From Deltaproteobacteria bacterium (GTDB taxonomy: Bacteria; Desulfobacterota; Binatia; Binatales; Binataceae), in the NCBI GenBank assembly GCA_021780225.1, contig JAJXZF010000069.1, positions 1-64,000 of the forward strand: DNA of 64,000 nucleotides. The letters are read 5' to 3'. Of this stretch, positions 1 through 8,669 are shown piece by piece. The notes below the pieces were generated by a model, which saw nothing but the letters and a program-made list of their open reading frames with translations, ran no database searches and had not been told where the DNA came from. The translations under genes and the position numbers were made by a program. Numbering within the stretch: position 1 is the stretch's first letter; every line of letters starts with the position of its first letter.

Positions 1-45
1 CTCCACATCCCCGCCGCGCTCGCCGCGGCGGGCGAACACCGCTGA
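1..45 (+). CDS. C-terminal tail of a gene entering from the left (partial, hypothetical)
   Basis: Reading from base 1, one frame is open and ends at TGA (43-45), giving a 14-residue Ala-rich tail that ends in GEHR. Its base composition fits a GC-rich coding end, and the gene would converge on the MBOAT gene, leaving a 76-bp gap. The fragment is too short to assign a family, and chance openness in GC-rich DNA cannot be excluded. Confidence 0.25.
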   Translation, partial: LHIPAALAAAGEHR

Positions 46-121
46 ACCCGGCAACTGAGCCGCCCATCATCACCACAGCGGCGATCAAACTGAGTATTCA
101 AACCCCTTCCTCAACAGCCTG

Positions 122-1534
122 CTAGAACTGGAAGTAAATGAACGGAGGCGGATTGGCCATCCCCATGATGCTCACGCCGGCCAGCACCGCGAACGCTCCC
201 GCCCAGAGCCAGTCGTTGTCCCATTTCCACGCCAAAATCGCCTGCCGGTTCGGCCCGAACAGCACGATCCCGAGGCCGGCGAGAATGCGCACGAATTCAT
301 GGGTGCCGAGCGCGTTCTGCATCGCGTCGAATTTGAAGCCGTGCAGTCCCGCCATCCCGGCGAAGAAATCCGCCGCGCGCGAGAAATTCGGCGCGCGGAA
401 AAACACCCACGCCGCGGTCGTCAGCAAAAACGTCAGCGCCCACGCCGCCGCGCCGGGCAGGCGATGGCCCCGCTCGCTCCAGACGTGGTTGATCCACAAA
501 TAGATGCCGTGCAGCGTCCCCCAGATTACAAAGGTCCAGTTGGCGCCGTGCCACAGTCCGCCCAGCACCATCGTGACGAACAGGTTGAAGTCGCGCCGCA
601 GTTTGCCGCGCCGGTTCCCGCCCAGCGGAATATAAAGGTAGTCGCGCAGGAAAAACGACAGCGTGATATGCCAGCGCCGCCAGAACTGGATTATGTCGCG
701 CGCCTGATAGGGCGACTCGAAATTCTCCGGAAAAACCACGCCGAACATCCGCGCCAGCCCGATCGCCATGTCGGAGTAGCCGGAAAAATCGAAATAAATC
801 TCGAGCGCGAAGGCGAGCGCTCCGCCCCACGCGTCGCAGAAGCCGAGCCGCATCGTGCGGTCGAACAGCGGATTCACCATCGGCCGGAACGCGTCCGCCA
901 GCATCACCTTCTTGAACAATCCGACCGCGAAGATCATCAGGCCGTCGGACAGATTTTCCGCCGTCAGGCGAAAGCGCGTGCCGCGGTTGAATTGCGGATA
1001 AATCTGCATGTAGCGCACGATCGGTCCGGCGATCAGATGCGGGAAAAAGGCGATGAAGAGCAGATAGCTCACGAAATCGCCCGCGCCCGGCTCGCCCCTG
1101 AATGCGCTGACCAGAAACGTGATCTGCTCGAACGAGAAAAACGAGATCGCGAGCGGCAGCACCAGCGCCGGCATCCGCCAATGGGTTCCGAGCAGCGCGC
1201 CGGCGCTGTCAACCAAAAAATCGCGATACTTGAAGTAGCCGAGCAGCGTCAGGTTGACCGCGACGCCGATTCCGAGCAGCACGCGGCGGCGGCGTTCCGC
1301 GCGCGCGTCCGCGTCCGGCGCGGGCGCGAGCAACAGCGACCAGCCGAAATTGAACGCGATCGAAAAGCCGAACAGGAACAGGTAATGCCAGTTCCACCAG
1401 CCGTAGAAAAACAGCGACGCCAGGATCAGAAACGCGGCGCATGAACGGCGCGCGTCGGCCGTCGTCAGCGCCCAGAACAGCAACAGCGCGATCGGCAGAA
1501 AGCCGAACGCGAACGGATATGAATTGAAGAGCAT
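122..1534 (-). CDS. MBOAT-family membrane O-acyltransferase (AlgI/DltB-like)
   Basis: A 470-residue polytopic membrane protein of the size usual for AlgI-type acyltransferases. It starts with a hydrophobic LFNSYPFAFGFLP segment, contains the typical LPLAISFFSFEQITF, DFSGYSDMAIGLA and FWRRWHITLSFFLRDYLYIP blocks, and has the conserved histidine in GGLWHGANWTFVIWG. Family members move acyl groups, often acetyl, onto extracytoplasmic polysaccharides or teichoic acids; the acceptor cannot be told here. AlgI-type genes usually sit beside an SGNH/AlgJ-like partner, and none is visible within the window. Expected location is the inner membrane. Confidence 0.9.
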   Translation of the reverse strand: MLFNSYPFAFGFLPIALLLFWALTTADARRSCAAFLILASLFFYGWWNWHYLFLFGFSIAFNFGWSLLLAPAPDADARAERRRRVLLGIGVAVNLTLLGYFKYRDFLVDSAGALLGTHWRMPALVLPLAISFFSFEQITFLVSAFRGEPGAGDFVSYLLFIAFFPHLIAGPIVRYMQIYPQFNRGTRFRLTAENLSDGLMIFAVGLFKKVMLADAFRPMVNPLFDRTMRLGFCDAWGGALAFALEIYFDFSGYSDMAIGLARMFGVVFPENFESPYQARDIIQFWRRWHITLSFFLRDYLYIPLGGNRRGKLRRDFNLFVTMVLGGLWHGANWTFVIWGTLHGIYLWINHVWSERGHRLPGAAAWALTFLLTTAAWVFFRAPNFSRAADFFAGMAGLHGFKFDAMQNALGTHEFVRILAGLGIVLFGPNRQAILAWKWDNDWLWAGAFAVLAGVSIMGMANPPPFIYFQF

Positions 1535-1608
1535 CCTGCCCGAACCTCGCGAAATGGCCGCGTCGGGAGTGGGACGCGGCGGCAGGCTCCAGTTTGTGCG
1601 CCCCGCCC

Positions 1609-1663
1609 AAAACGATCAACGCCGCCCTTGCCGTGCGCGGCGGTCTCCGGGCGTGATCGTTTT
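1609..1663. repeat. Long-spaced inverted repeat in the MBOAT / R-M intergenic gap
   Basis: AAAACGATCA at 1609-1618 is exactly inverted as TGATCGTTTT at 1654-1663. The pairing continues inward through CGCC/GGCG with one bulged A. The repeat lies 75 bp upstream of the MBOAT start. It could be a cruciform, a regulatory hairpin or a remnant of a small mobile element. The rest of the gap 1535-1901 holds no credible gene; a TATAAT-like hexamer at 1840-1845 could serve the downstream methyltransferase. Confidence 0.35.
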
Positions 1664-1901
1664 GAAGGGAGCATTGCGCTCACGAGCCCGGCCCGATCGC
1701 CATCCCCGCCGGCTGATCGAGTTCGGTCGCGGGTCCCCTGATAATCGCATTGCGGATTAGCCTGCCGTGGAACCGCATCGCCGGCGCAATGCCGCCGTAT
1801 TTGACTTCCGCTGGAACGCGCGAAACATTAATGATGGCGTATAATTGGTGCTCGTAGTTCGTCAAGCTTCCCGAAGGGCCGGTTCAAGGTACGCTGTTTT
1901 A

Positions 1902-2981
1902 ATGGGTTCGGTAAGAGAAGTGATCATCACGACCTCGTATCGTTGCGCGTTCGAGAACTACATCCGTGGGAAATCTCTTTCACCGCTGTTTCTTCAGGGC
2001 AATGCTCTCACGGTCCTAAAGGAACTCCCGGAGGATTCTATTGATTGCGCGATGACATCTCCGCCTTATTGGGGGCACCGTGAATACGAGAATGGCGGAA
2101 TCGGTCTCGAACACGACTATCGGGATTTCGTTACAGACCTTGCCGCGATTTTTCTCGAACTGAAACGAGCGATCAAACCCGAAGGTTCATTTTGGCTCAA
2201 CATAGGCGACACTTACGAGAACAAGGGGCTTGTAGGCATACCGTGGCGCGTGGCATTCGAGCTGATCGACTGCCAGGGATGGGTTCTTCGAAACAGTGTC
2301 ATTTGGAACAAAGTCAAAAGCGGTATGGACAACAGCAAGGACCGCCTGGGGAACGTTTACGAGCATGTCTTCCACTTCGTCAAGCGCGCGAAAGGCTATT
2401 ACTACAACGCTGACGCGATCCGTTCGAGGCCGCGCGAGGCAAAGATAATTAACGGCTCGGTAATTTCCGCAACTGGCGTTTCAGGTATCCGCTATAAACG
2501 TCAGATCGAGTTATCTACTGCCCTCAGCCCCGAGGAGAAGGCCGACGCTTTCAAAGAACTTAACGATTTACTTGCCGAAATGGCCACTGGTAAGGTTTCT
2601 GATTTCAGAATGATTATTCGCTCCCAACAGCGAGCAACTCATTCAGATAGCGAAATAGTGTCGGGTCGCGCCAGAGAACTCCGAAACAAAGGATTTTATT
2701 TTCTGCGCTACCACCCGAACGGGAGCAAGCCAGCTGATGTTTGGGACATCATCCCAGAGGACACGCAGAACAGAGAGGCGCACTTCGCGCCTTATCCCGC
2801 GGACCTATGCCGGCTCCCAATCCTTGCCACATGCCCGGAGGGAGGGCTTGTGCTTGACCCGTTCTGCGGAACGGGCACAACCCTTCTCGTCGCTCGCAAT
2901 CTTGGCCGCAAGTCTGTTGGCATTGACATCTCGCCCCAGTATCTCAGGCGCGCCGAGGAAAGGTGTGCGAGCCTTCTATGA
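1902..2981 (+). CDS. DNA methyltransferase of a two-gene type II R-M system (beta-class amino-methyltransferase)
   Basis: A 359-residue AdoMet-dependent DNA methylase. The catalytic motif TSPPYWGHREY comes first and the AdoMet-binding DPFCGTGTTLLVA lies near the C-terminus, the beta-class order used by N4-cytosine and N6-adenine enzymes. SPPY is most common in N4-cytosine methylases, so m4C is the more likely product. The start chosen is ATG 1902; an upstream in-frame start at 1845 adds 19 unconvincing residues. Its TGA overlaps the ATG of the NotI-like nuclease gene, so the pair is translationally coupled. The region is richer in A+T than neighbouring genes, suggesting acquisition by transfer. 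Confidence 0.85.
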   Translation: MGSVREVIITTSYRCAFENYIRGKSLSPLFLQGNALTVLKELPEDSIDCAMTSPPYWGHREYENGGIGLEHDYRDFVTDLAAIFLELKRAIKPEGSFWLNIGDTYENKGLVGIPWRVAFELIDCQGWVLRNSVIWNKVKSGMDNSKDRLGNVYEHVFHFVKRAKGYYYNADAIRSRPREAKIINGSVISATGVSGIRYKRQIELSTALSPEEKADAFKELNDLLAEMATGKVSDFRMIIRSQQRATHSDSEIVSGRARELRNKGFYFLRYHPNGSKPADVWDIIPEDTQNREAHFAPYPADLCRLPILATCPEGGLVLDPFCGTGTTLLVARNLGRKSVGIDISPQYLRRAEERCASLL

Positions 2982-3829
2982 AGGGCGTTGTCGAGTTATT
3001 TACACACTCTGTGGGTGAGCCGGACCAGGACTGGAAAACAATCGTCGAGCAGCAGCAATGCCCATTACTCGGCAGGCGCTGTTATAAGGTTCGCAAGAGC
3101 GAATCCGGCATTTCCATCGGCACATGCACCGTTCTCCATGGCCGCAAGCCTGAACCAATCATCATTTGTCCGACCCGGCTCATCGAGCGCCGTCAAATCT
3201 TTGTTGACTGCCTACACCTGCTTACGACCCATGAACCCGGCAATCAACTGCACATAGTTTCGGAAATTTCCATCCCCGGCGGCAGTGTCGATTATTTTCT
3301 TGTATCCGCACGGAATGGACGCGTTAGAGATTTCGTGGGTATCGAGCTTCAAACCCTTGATACCACTGGCGCCGTATGGCCCGAACGTCAACGCCTCCTG
3401 AGAACGCTTGGCGTTCCGTGTGGCGACGACGCCGAGAGATCGGCCAAATCGTGTGGCATGAACTGGAAGATGACAGCAAAGACAATTCTCATTCAGATGC
3501 ATCACAAAACCCGGACCTTCGAGCATGTGAACAAGAAGTTGGTTCTCGTTACGCAAGACAAACTGTTAGCGTACATGAGCAAGAAGTTTAACTTCGGTCA
3601 CCTGGCCAACCCGCCCACTGTCGGCGATTCCGTGCACTTCCATTCTTACCGCATGGCGGAGCAACCGGACCGCTCCTATCGGCTCGCGCTAGAGTCCAGA
3701 CTCAGCACCGACGCCGAGGGTGTCGCGGCGTGCCTGGGATTGCAGGCGGAGGCCCGTGTCGAACTCGAAGAAATCATAAGTGCTCTACAGGCCAAAATTT
3801 CACCGGTTACTGTATTCACACCGGTCTGA
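2978..3829 (+). CDS. NotI-like type II restriction endonuclease
   Basis: A 283-residue protein resembling the NotI family. Four cysteines (C28, C35, C50, C64) frame CPLLGRRCYKVRKS and GTCTV blocks, as in the NotI metal-binding fold. A nuclease core follows with D105 (GGSVDYFLV), then E123 and Q125 in GIELQTLDTTG, matching the D...E-x-Q active site of NotI. The ATG at 2978 overlaps the methylase stop as ATGA; an in-frame ATG at 2963 is less likely. NotI cuts an 8-bp GC-only site, but specificity cannot be read from sequence alone. Confidence 0.72.
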   Translation: MKGVVELFTHSVGEPDQDWKTIVEQQQCPLLGRRCYKVRKSESGISIGTCTVLHGRKPEPIIICPTRLIERRQIFVDCLHLLTTHEPGNQLHIVSEISIPGGSVDYFLVSARNGRVRDFVGIELQTLDTTGAVWPERQRLLRTLGVPCGDDAERSAKSCGMNWKMTAKTILIQMHHKTRTFEHVNKKLVLVTQDKLLAYMSKKFNFGHLANPPTVGDSVHFHSYRMAEQPDRSYRLALESRLSTDAEGVAACLGLQAEARVELEEIISALQAKISPVTVFTPV

Positions 3830-3843
3830 CCAAGCGGGAGCGT

Positions 3844-3967
3844 ATGAAAGCGAAACAGAAAATAATCCAGAAAACCTCCCGATCCAGCACCAGAAATCCT
3901 CAAGACCGAGGGTGACTGGCCTAAACCGGCGAAACAGAAGCGCGGCGTAGCGCGCTTCGCGGGATAA
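3844..3967 (+). other. Short coding relic in a 310-bp gap
   Basis: Just after the NotI-like gene an ATG (3844) opens a short Lys-rich reading frame. A neighbouring frame, open from a TAA near 3862 to a TAA at 3965-3967, encodes EILKTEGDWPKPAKQ, which reads like the tail of a small antitoxin-like protein. Joining the two would need a frameshift. I see nothing else in 3830-4139 apart from the terminator-like hairpin reaching into glsB. Confidence 0.15.
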
Positions 3968-4121
3968 CTCATAACAATCAATATACCGCAGGGGCGCACA
4001 GACGCGCTGCCGGACGCGGACGGCTTGGAGCCGGCCGGTCTTGCTTTTAATGCAAATCCGCGGCGCGACGATTTGTCCGCGGATTGGACTTCAGCGCGCC
4101 GCAATCTTCAATAATACCAAG

Positions 4122-4159
4122 AAAAGCGCCTGTCCGGGCTCAGGCCGCCGCGCGCTTTT
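4122..4159 (-). terminator. Candidate Rho-independent terminator over the glsB stop codon
   Basis: AAAAGCGC (4122-4129) pairs with GCGCTTTT (4152-4159), and an inner GCCTG/CAGGC pair extends the stem. Read on the minus strand, the hairpin ends in TTTTCTT. It straddles the stop codon of the YeaQ/GlsB-like gene, so it would end that transcript. Confidence 0.4.
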
Positions 4160-4403
4160 GTCCGATAACGGCGTGATAAACGACGAGCACCAGAATCGCG
4201 CCGATTACCGCGATCGCGATGCTCGACAAATTGATTCCGGTGACGCTGCCGATTCCCAGCCGCGAAAAAATCGCTCCACCCACGATCGCGCCGAGAATCC
4301 CCAGCAGGACATCGCGCACCAGTCCTTCCCCCGCGCGATTCACAATTTTACTGCCGATAAAGCCTGCGATCAGTCCGACGAGCAACCATGACAGTACGCC
4401 CAT
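4140..4403 (-). CDS. GlsB/YeaQ/YmgE family small membrane protein
   Basis: An 87-residue hydrophobic protein with three membrane segments. It opens with GVLSWLLVGLIAGFIGSKIV and has the glycine-rich GEGLVRDVLLGILGAIVGG centre typical of the transglycosylase-associated (YeaQ) family. The family is often linked to general or envelope stress; its biochemical role is unknown. The start is ATG 4403, set by a strong AGGAGG seven bases upstream; a longer frame from 4442 has no such site. It stands alone between two intergenic regions. Confidence 0.88.
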   Translation of the reverse strand: MGVLSWLLVGLIAGFIGSKIVNRAGEGLVRDVLLGILGAIVGGAIFSRLGIGSVTGINLSSIAIAVIGAILVLVVYHAVIGQKRAAA

Positions 4404-4686
4404 GACGATCCTCCTCTGAAGCCAAATCGACGTTTGGCGCATTCTACAATCGACCGGCGCTACCGTATAGCTCTACAAGCAATTGTGGAAAGCGTCGAAC
4501 GACAGATTTTTGCACAGCTTATAAGCATCGGATCTTGCCGGAATTCCGTTGGATCGATTATCGGCTGGTGAATTCCGGCGCGGCTTCGCCGTGGATGGCG
4601 GCGTCAAGCTCACGATGCGTCGGCGTGCGTCGCTCATGGCGCTCCAATTCGCCCGTTCATGAATCATAAACTAAAAGTTGTAAATC

Positions 4687-4701
4687 TCTACAAAATGTAG
4701 A
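4687..4701. promoter_or_regulatory. Small inverted repeat upstream of mnmG
   Basis: TCTACA-AAA-TGTAGA forms a short palindrome in an A+T-rich island of the 469-bp gap 4404-4872. CTCTACAA recurs once nearer glsB (about 4470). It could be an operator for either neighbour. The rest of the gap contains parS and otherwise nothing I can assign; I searched for DnaA boxes and found only matches with two or more mismatches. Confidence 0.25.
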
Positions 4702-4821
4702 TTCAAGATCGGCGCTCGCGACCGGCTTGGCGGAAAGGGATCGATCGCCGCGCGCGCACCCTTTGCGCCGCCGCTCCGGCGCGCCATAATGATTCGTTCA
4801 TCCGCCGCGCGCGCTCGGCGA

Positions 4822-4837
4822 TGTTTCACGTGAAACA
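4822..4837. promoter_or_regulatory. parS: parS centromere site 1
   Basis: TGTTTCACGTGAAACA is an exact 16-bp match to the canonical ParB-binding parS palindrome. The symmetry extends to 22 bp (4819-4840). It sits 35 bp upstream of mnmG. ParB from the same locus would nucleate here and spread, and ParA would then move the complex. Confidence 0.95.
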
Positions 4838-4872
4838 TCGCAGGCCCCGCGCAGACCAGGACGGTTGTTCCG

Positions 4873-6759
4873 ATGCTTCATGAGGTAATCGTCGTCGGCG
4901 CCGGCCACGCCGGTATCGAGGCCGCGCTCGCCGCGGCCCGGATGGGCGCGCGCACCCTGATGCTCACGCTCAATCTCGACCATATCGGACAGATGTCCTG
5001 CAATCCGGCGATTGGCGGCATCGGCAAGGGCCATCTGGTGCGCGAAATCGACGCGCTGGGCGGCGAGATGGGCGTCGCGATCGACGAGACCGGAATCCAG
5101 TTCCGGTTTCTCAATACGCGCAAAGGCCCCGCTGTCCGCGCGCGCCGCGCGCAGGCCGACAAGGCGGCGTATCGCGCGCGAATGAAGCGTGTGCTCGAAG
5201 TCACGCCGAATCTGACGATCCGGCAGGCCAGCGTGGAGCGATTGGTCGTCGCGGACGGCCGCGTGCGCGGCGTCGAATCGCAAATCGGCGAACTCTTCGA
5301 AGGGCGGACCGTGATTCTTACGACCGGCACCTTCCTGAAGGGGCTCGTGCATATCGGGATGCGCAATTATCACGCGGGCCGCGCCGGCGATTTCGCCGCG
5401 ATGGGCCTGTCGGAGAGTCTCGCCGCGCTCGGTTTTCGGATCGGACGGTTGAAAACCGGCACCTGTCCTCGGCTCGATGCGCGCACGATCGATTTTTCCG
5501 AACTGGAAATTCAACCCGGCGACGATCCGCCGCCGCCATTTTCGTTCCGCACCGAACGGATCGTTCAGCCGCAGCTTCCCTGCTATCTGACGTGGACCAA
5601 CGCCGGCGCGCATGACATTATCCGCGGCGGCTTGGATCGCTCGCCGATGTACTCCGGCGTGATTCAGTCGCGCGGTCCGCGCTACTGCCCGTCGGTCGAG
5701 GACAAGGTGATGCGCTTTCCCGACAAGGCGCGGCATCAGATTTTCCTCGAACCCGAGGGCCGCGACACGGTCGAGGTCTATCCGAACGGCCTCTCAACCA
5801 GCCTGCCGCTCGACGTGCAGGTCGCGATGGTCCAGTCGATTCGCGGCCTTGAGCGCGCCGAAATCATGCGGCCTGGCTATGCGATCGAATATGATTTTTC
5901 CGACCCGACCCAGTTGCGTCTGACGCTCGAGACCCGGTTGGTCGGCGGTCTTTACTTCGCCGGGCAGATCAATGGCACGACCGGTTATGAAGAAGCCAGC
6001 GCGCAGGGCCTGATGGCGGGCGTTAACGCGGCGCTCGAAGTGCGCGGCGAACCGCAAATCGTGCTTGGCCGCGACGAGGCTTATATCGGCGTGATGATCG
6101 ACGATCTCGTGACGCGCGGGATCGGCGGCGAGCCGTATCGGATGTTCACGTCGCGCGCCGAGTATCGGTTGACGCTGCGCGAGGACAATGCCGACCGCCG
6201 GCTGTCGCCGCTGGGCGAGCGAATCGGCCTGCTGGGCGCGGATGCGGCGGAGCGCATTCGCGAGCGCTCGAAGCGGGTGGCGACGGAGGTCGCCCGGCTT
6301 GGCGCTGTGACGGTCGATCCCGATAACGCGACCAACGCAATCCTCGCGGCGGCCGGCTCTTCGCCGATTCGGGAGGCGGCGCGCGCGCTCGATTTGCTGC
6401 GCCGGCCCGAGGTCGGCTATCGCGACGCCATAAGGATGGCGCGAATTGCGCCGGCGCTCGATTTCGATCAGGCGGCCGAACTCGAAATCGAGATCAAATA
6501 TGAAGGATACGTTCGCCGGCAACGCGAGACGGTCGCCCGGTTCAAACGCCTGGAAGACGCCGTAATTCCCGAATGGGTCGATTTTCAGCATATTTCCGGC
6601 TTATCGACCGAAGTTCGGGAGCGGCTCACGCGGTCGCGACCGAGATCGTTGGGACAGGCGTCGCGTATCCCGGGGGTGACGCCGGCCGCCGTATCGATTC
6701 TCGCTGTGCATCTACGCGCGGCCCGCAAGACAAACGAAGAGCGGCGGGTTCGCGATTAG
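4873..6759 (+). CDS. mnmG: tRNA uridine-5-carboxymethylaminomethyl modification enzyme MnmG (GidA)
   Basis: A 628-residue, full-length MnmG. It has the N-terminal FAD-binding VVGAGHAGIEAALAAARMG, the signature block SCNPAIGGIGKGHLVREIDALGG, and the second signature GLYFAGQINGTTGYEEASAQG. With MnmE it installs the cmnm5 group on U34 of tRNAs using FAD, NADH, methylene-THF and glycine. No mnmE is present in the window. The order mnmG-rsmG-parA-parB is the classical origin-proximal cluster. The start ATG 4873 immediately precedes the FAD motif. Cytoplasmic. Confidence 0.97.
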   Translation: MLHEVIVVGAGHAGIEAALAAARMGARTLMLTLNLDHIGQMSCNPAIGGIGKGHLVREIDALGGEMGVAIDETGIQFRFLNTRKGPAVRARRAQADKAAYRARMKRVLEVTPNLTIRQASVERLVVADGRVRGVESQIGELFEGRTVILTTGTFLKGLVHIGMRNYHAGRAGDFAAMGLSESLAALGFRIGRLKTGTCPRLDARTIDFSELEIQPGDDPPPPFSFRTERIVQPQLPCYLTWTNAGAHDIIRGGLDRSPMYSGVIQSRGPRYCPSVEDKVMRFPDKARHQIFLEPEGRDTVEVYPNGLSTSLPLDVQVAMVQSIRGLERAEIMRPGYAIEYDFSDPTQLRLTLETRLVGGLYFAGQINGTTGYEEASAQGLMAGVNAALEVRGEPQIVLGRDEAYIGVMIDDLVTRGIGGEPYRMFTSRAEYRLTLREDNADRRLSPLGERIGLLGADAAERIRERSKRVATEVARLGAVTVDPDNATNAILAAAGSSPIREAARALDLLRRPEVGYRDAIRMARIAPALDFDQAAELEIEIKYEGYVRRQRETVARFKRLEDAVIPEWVDFQHISGLSTEVRERLTRSRPRSLGQASRIPGVTPAAVSILAVHLRAARKTNEERRVRD

Positions 6760-6800
6760 TTTCGCCAATCGGTATCCCATCCGAGCGAGGCTCTATAAGA

Positions 6801-6816
6801 TGTTTCACGTGAAACA
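6801..6816. promoter_or_regulatory. parS: parS centromere site 2
   Basis: A second exact TGTTTCACGTGAAACA lies in the mnmG-rsmG gap, 41 bp after the mnmG stop. Symmetry extends by one base on each side. Confidence 0.95.
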
Positions 6817-6885
6817 TTTTTCCCCGGCCAACGTCCCGTTGATTTGGTGATTTCCCCGTTCCCGCGTTCCCGAGACCGCATCACA

Positions 6886-7596
6886 ATGACCCAGCGACTT
6901 GAAACTGCTCAAATCGGTCCCGCCGTCCGTGAGGCCGTTGCGACCCGGCTTGCCGACTTTGGATTTACCGCCAATACCGACCTACTGGAGCGGCTCGGCA
7001 AATTCGCGATGCTGCTGGCGCTGTGGGGATCGAAGCTGAATCTTACGGCGTCGCCCAACGATCCTGACGCGACCGCGTTTCATATCGTGGACAGCCTGAT
7101 GCCGCTGATTCTCGCGACCCATCCGGAGAACCGTCCGCTCGCCGGTATTTTCGATCAGGGGGTCCGTGTGCTGGATCTCGGCAGCGGCGCCGGGTTTCCC
7201 GCGCTGATTCTCGCCGCGGCGACCCACGCCCATTTCACGATGCTTGAAGCGCGCCGCAAGCGCGCCAGTTTCCTTGCGGTCGCCGCGTCGGAGATGCGCC
7301 TTGATAATGCCCGGATCGATTCTAACTATCGCGCCGACTCCGACCTCGAACCTGCATACGACGTTGTGACGGCGCGGGCCTTCGCCGAACCCGCCGTGGC
7401 GATCCGGACGGCGGCCGCGGCGCTGAAACCGGATGGACGCGCGCTGCTCTATCTTGGCGCTTCGCAACAGGCTGAAGTCGTCGCCGCGTTCGCATCCGTG
7501 CCGGGTTTCGAGGCTCCGGAAACGATCGCTTACGAGCTCAAACGCCAGAATTGCGCGATCGCCCATCTGCTGGTCGTCGCGCGCCGCGCGCACTGA
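6886..7596 (+). CDS. rsmG: 16S rRNA (guanine-N7)-methyltransferase RsmG (GidB)
   Basis: A 236-residue class I AdoMet methyltransferase. The family N-terminal block LALWGSKLNLTA is followed by FHIVDSLMPL and the AdoMet loop VLDLGSGAGFPALILA, then a VTARAFAEP segment. RsmG methylates N7 of G527 of 16S rRNA (E. coli numbering). ATG 6886 (MTQRLE) is preferred; a TTG at 6844 would add 14 residues. It lies between parS sites 2 and 3, in the same direction as mnmG and parAB, and is probably co-transcribed with them. Confidence 0.95.
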   Translation: MTQRLETAQIGPAVREAVATRLADFGFTANTDLLERLGKFAMLLALWGSKLNLTASPNDPDATAFHIVDSLMPLILATHPENRPLAGIFDQGVRVLDLGSGAGFPALILAAATHAHFTMLEARRKRASFLAVAASEMRLDNARIDSNYRADSDLEPAYDVVTARAFAEPAVAIRTAAAALKPDGRALLYLGASQQAEVVAAFASVPGFEAPETIAYELKRQNCAIAHLLVVARRAH

Positions 7597-7736
7597 GCGA
7601 TTTCCGTCGCAATTTTCAGCTTGCCGGAGCGTTTATGCCTTGGAAATCCCGCGTCGGCGCGGCAATCCGCGCGCTTTGACCGTGCAGTTTTGCTTTTGGG
7701 CGATCGTAAGGTCTAGAATTGTTCCGCGACCGACAA

Positions 7737-7752
7737 TGTTTCACGTGAAACA
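7737..7752. promoter_or_regulatory. parS: parS centromere site 3
   Basis: A third exact TGTTTCACGTGAAACA, here in the centre of a perfect 28-bp palindrome (7731-7758). It ends two bases before the parA start codon, so ParB binding could also repress parAB. Confidence 0.95.
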
Positions 7753-7760
7753 TTGTCGCG

Positions 7761-8669
7761 GTGGAGGCGGGTGTGGGGCGGCTTATCGCAATTGCCAATC
7801 AGAAAGGCGGCGTCGGTAAAACCACCACCGCGGTCAATCTTGCGGTCGCGCTCGCCGCTGACCATCGCAAGGTTCTCCTCGTCGATCTCGATCCGCAGGG
7901 CAACGCCTCGTCGGGGGTAATCGCCGATACGCGGCTGGGCGAACTCAAAAGCTCCGGCAGGACTATCTATGAAGCGATGGTCGGCGACCTGCCGCTCGCC
8001 GAAGCGATTCGCGAGGCGCGCGGCGACCGGCTCCATCTGGCGCCTTCCGGTCCCGCTCTGGTCGGGGCTGAAATCGAACTCGCCACCCGCGAGGGACGCG
8101 AACGCGCGCTTAAACGAATCCTCGATCCGGTTCGCGATCGCTACGCATTCATTATCGTGGATACGCCGCCTTCGCTCGGCTTGCTCACGCTCAATTCGCT
8201 GGTCGCGGCGGATTCGGTGCTCGTGCCGATGCAATGCGAGTACTATGCGCTCGAAGGTTTGACCGCCCTGCTCGAAACGATTCGCCGCGTCCGCGCGTCG
8301 CTCAATCCGAAGCTCGAAATCGAGGGACTGGTGCTCACGATGTTCGACGCGCGCAATCGGCTCAGTCATGAAATTGGTCGTGAGGTTCAAAAATATTTTC
8401 CTGACAAGATATTCGAGAGCGTGATCCCGCGCAGCGTGCGGATGTCCGAGAGTCCCAGCCACGGTCTTTCGGTGCTTGAATACGACGCCAAGTCGGCGGG
8501 CGCCGAGGCCTACCGGAACCTTGCCGCCGAGCTGATCGCGCGGGTCGCCGGCGATACTGCGGGCGGATCGGCAAAGGCGGGCGACGGCGCGGCGTCGGCC
8601 GCAGGCGGCGCGCGCTCGTGGAGCCTGCGCGCGTTGTTCGCGCGCGATCGCGAAAGGAGCAGGCGATGA
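7761..8669 (+). CDS. parA: Chromosome partitioning ATPase ParA (Soj)
   Basis: A 302-residue ParA/MinD-type ATPase with the deviant Walker A KGGVGKTTTAVNLA near the N-terminus, DLDPQGNASS and the Walker B-like IIVDTPPSLGLLTLN. It drives segregation of ParB-parS complexes by ATP-dependent non-specific DNA binding. Start GTG 7761; GTG 7773 also fits, and both are close to parS site 3. The C-terminal 30 residues are Ala/Gly/Arg-rich and poorly conserved. The stop overlaps the parB ATG. Confidence 0.95.
   Translation: MEAGVGRLIAIANQKGGVGKTTTAVNLAVALAADHRKVLLVDLDPQGNASSGVIADTRLGELKSSGRTIYEAMVGDLPLAEAIREARGDRLHLAPSGPALVGAEIELATREGRERALKRILDPVRDRYAFIIVDTPPSLGLLTLNSLVAADSVLVPMQCEYYALEGLTALLETIRRVRASLNPKLEIEGLVLTMFDARNRLSHEIGREVQKYFPDKIFESVIPRSVRMSESPSHGLSVLEYDAKSAGAEAYRNLAAELIARVAGDTAGGSAKAGDGAASAAGGARSWSLRALFARDRERSRR

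Noticed and set aside
4404-4872. Possible oriC between glsB and mnmG
   Set aside because: Only DnaA-box-like words with two or more mismatches were found; parS proximity alone does not locate the origin.
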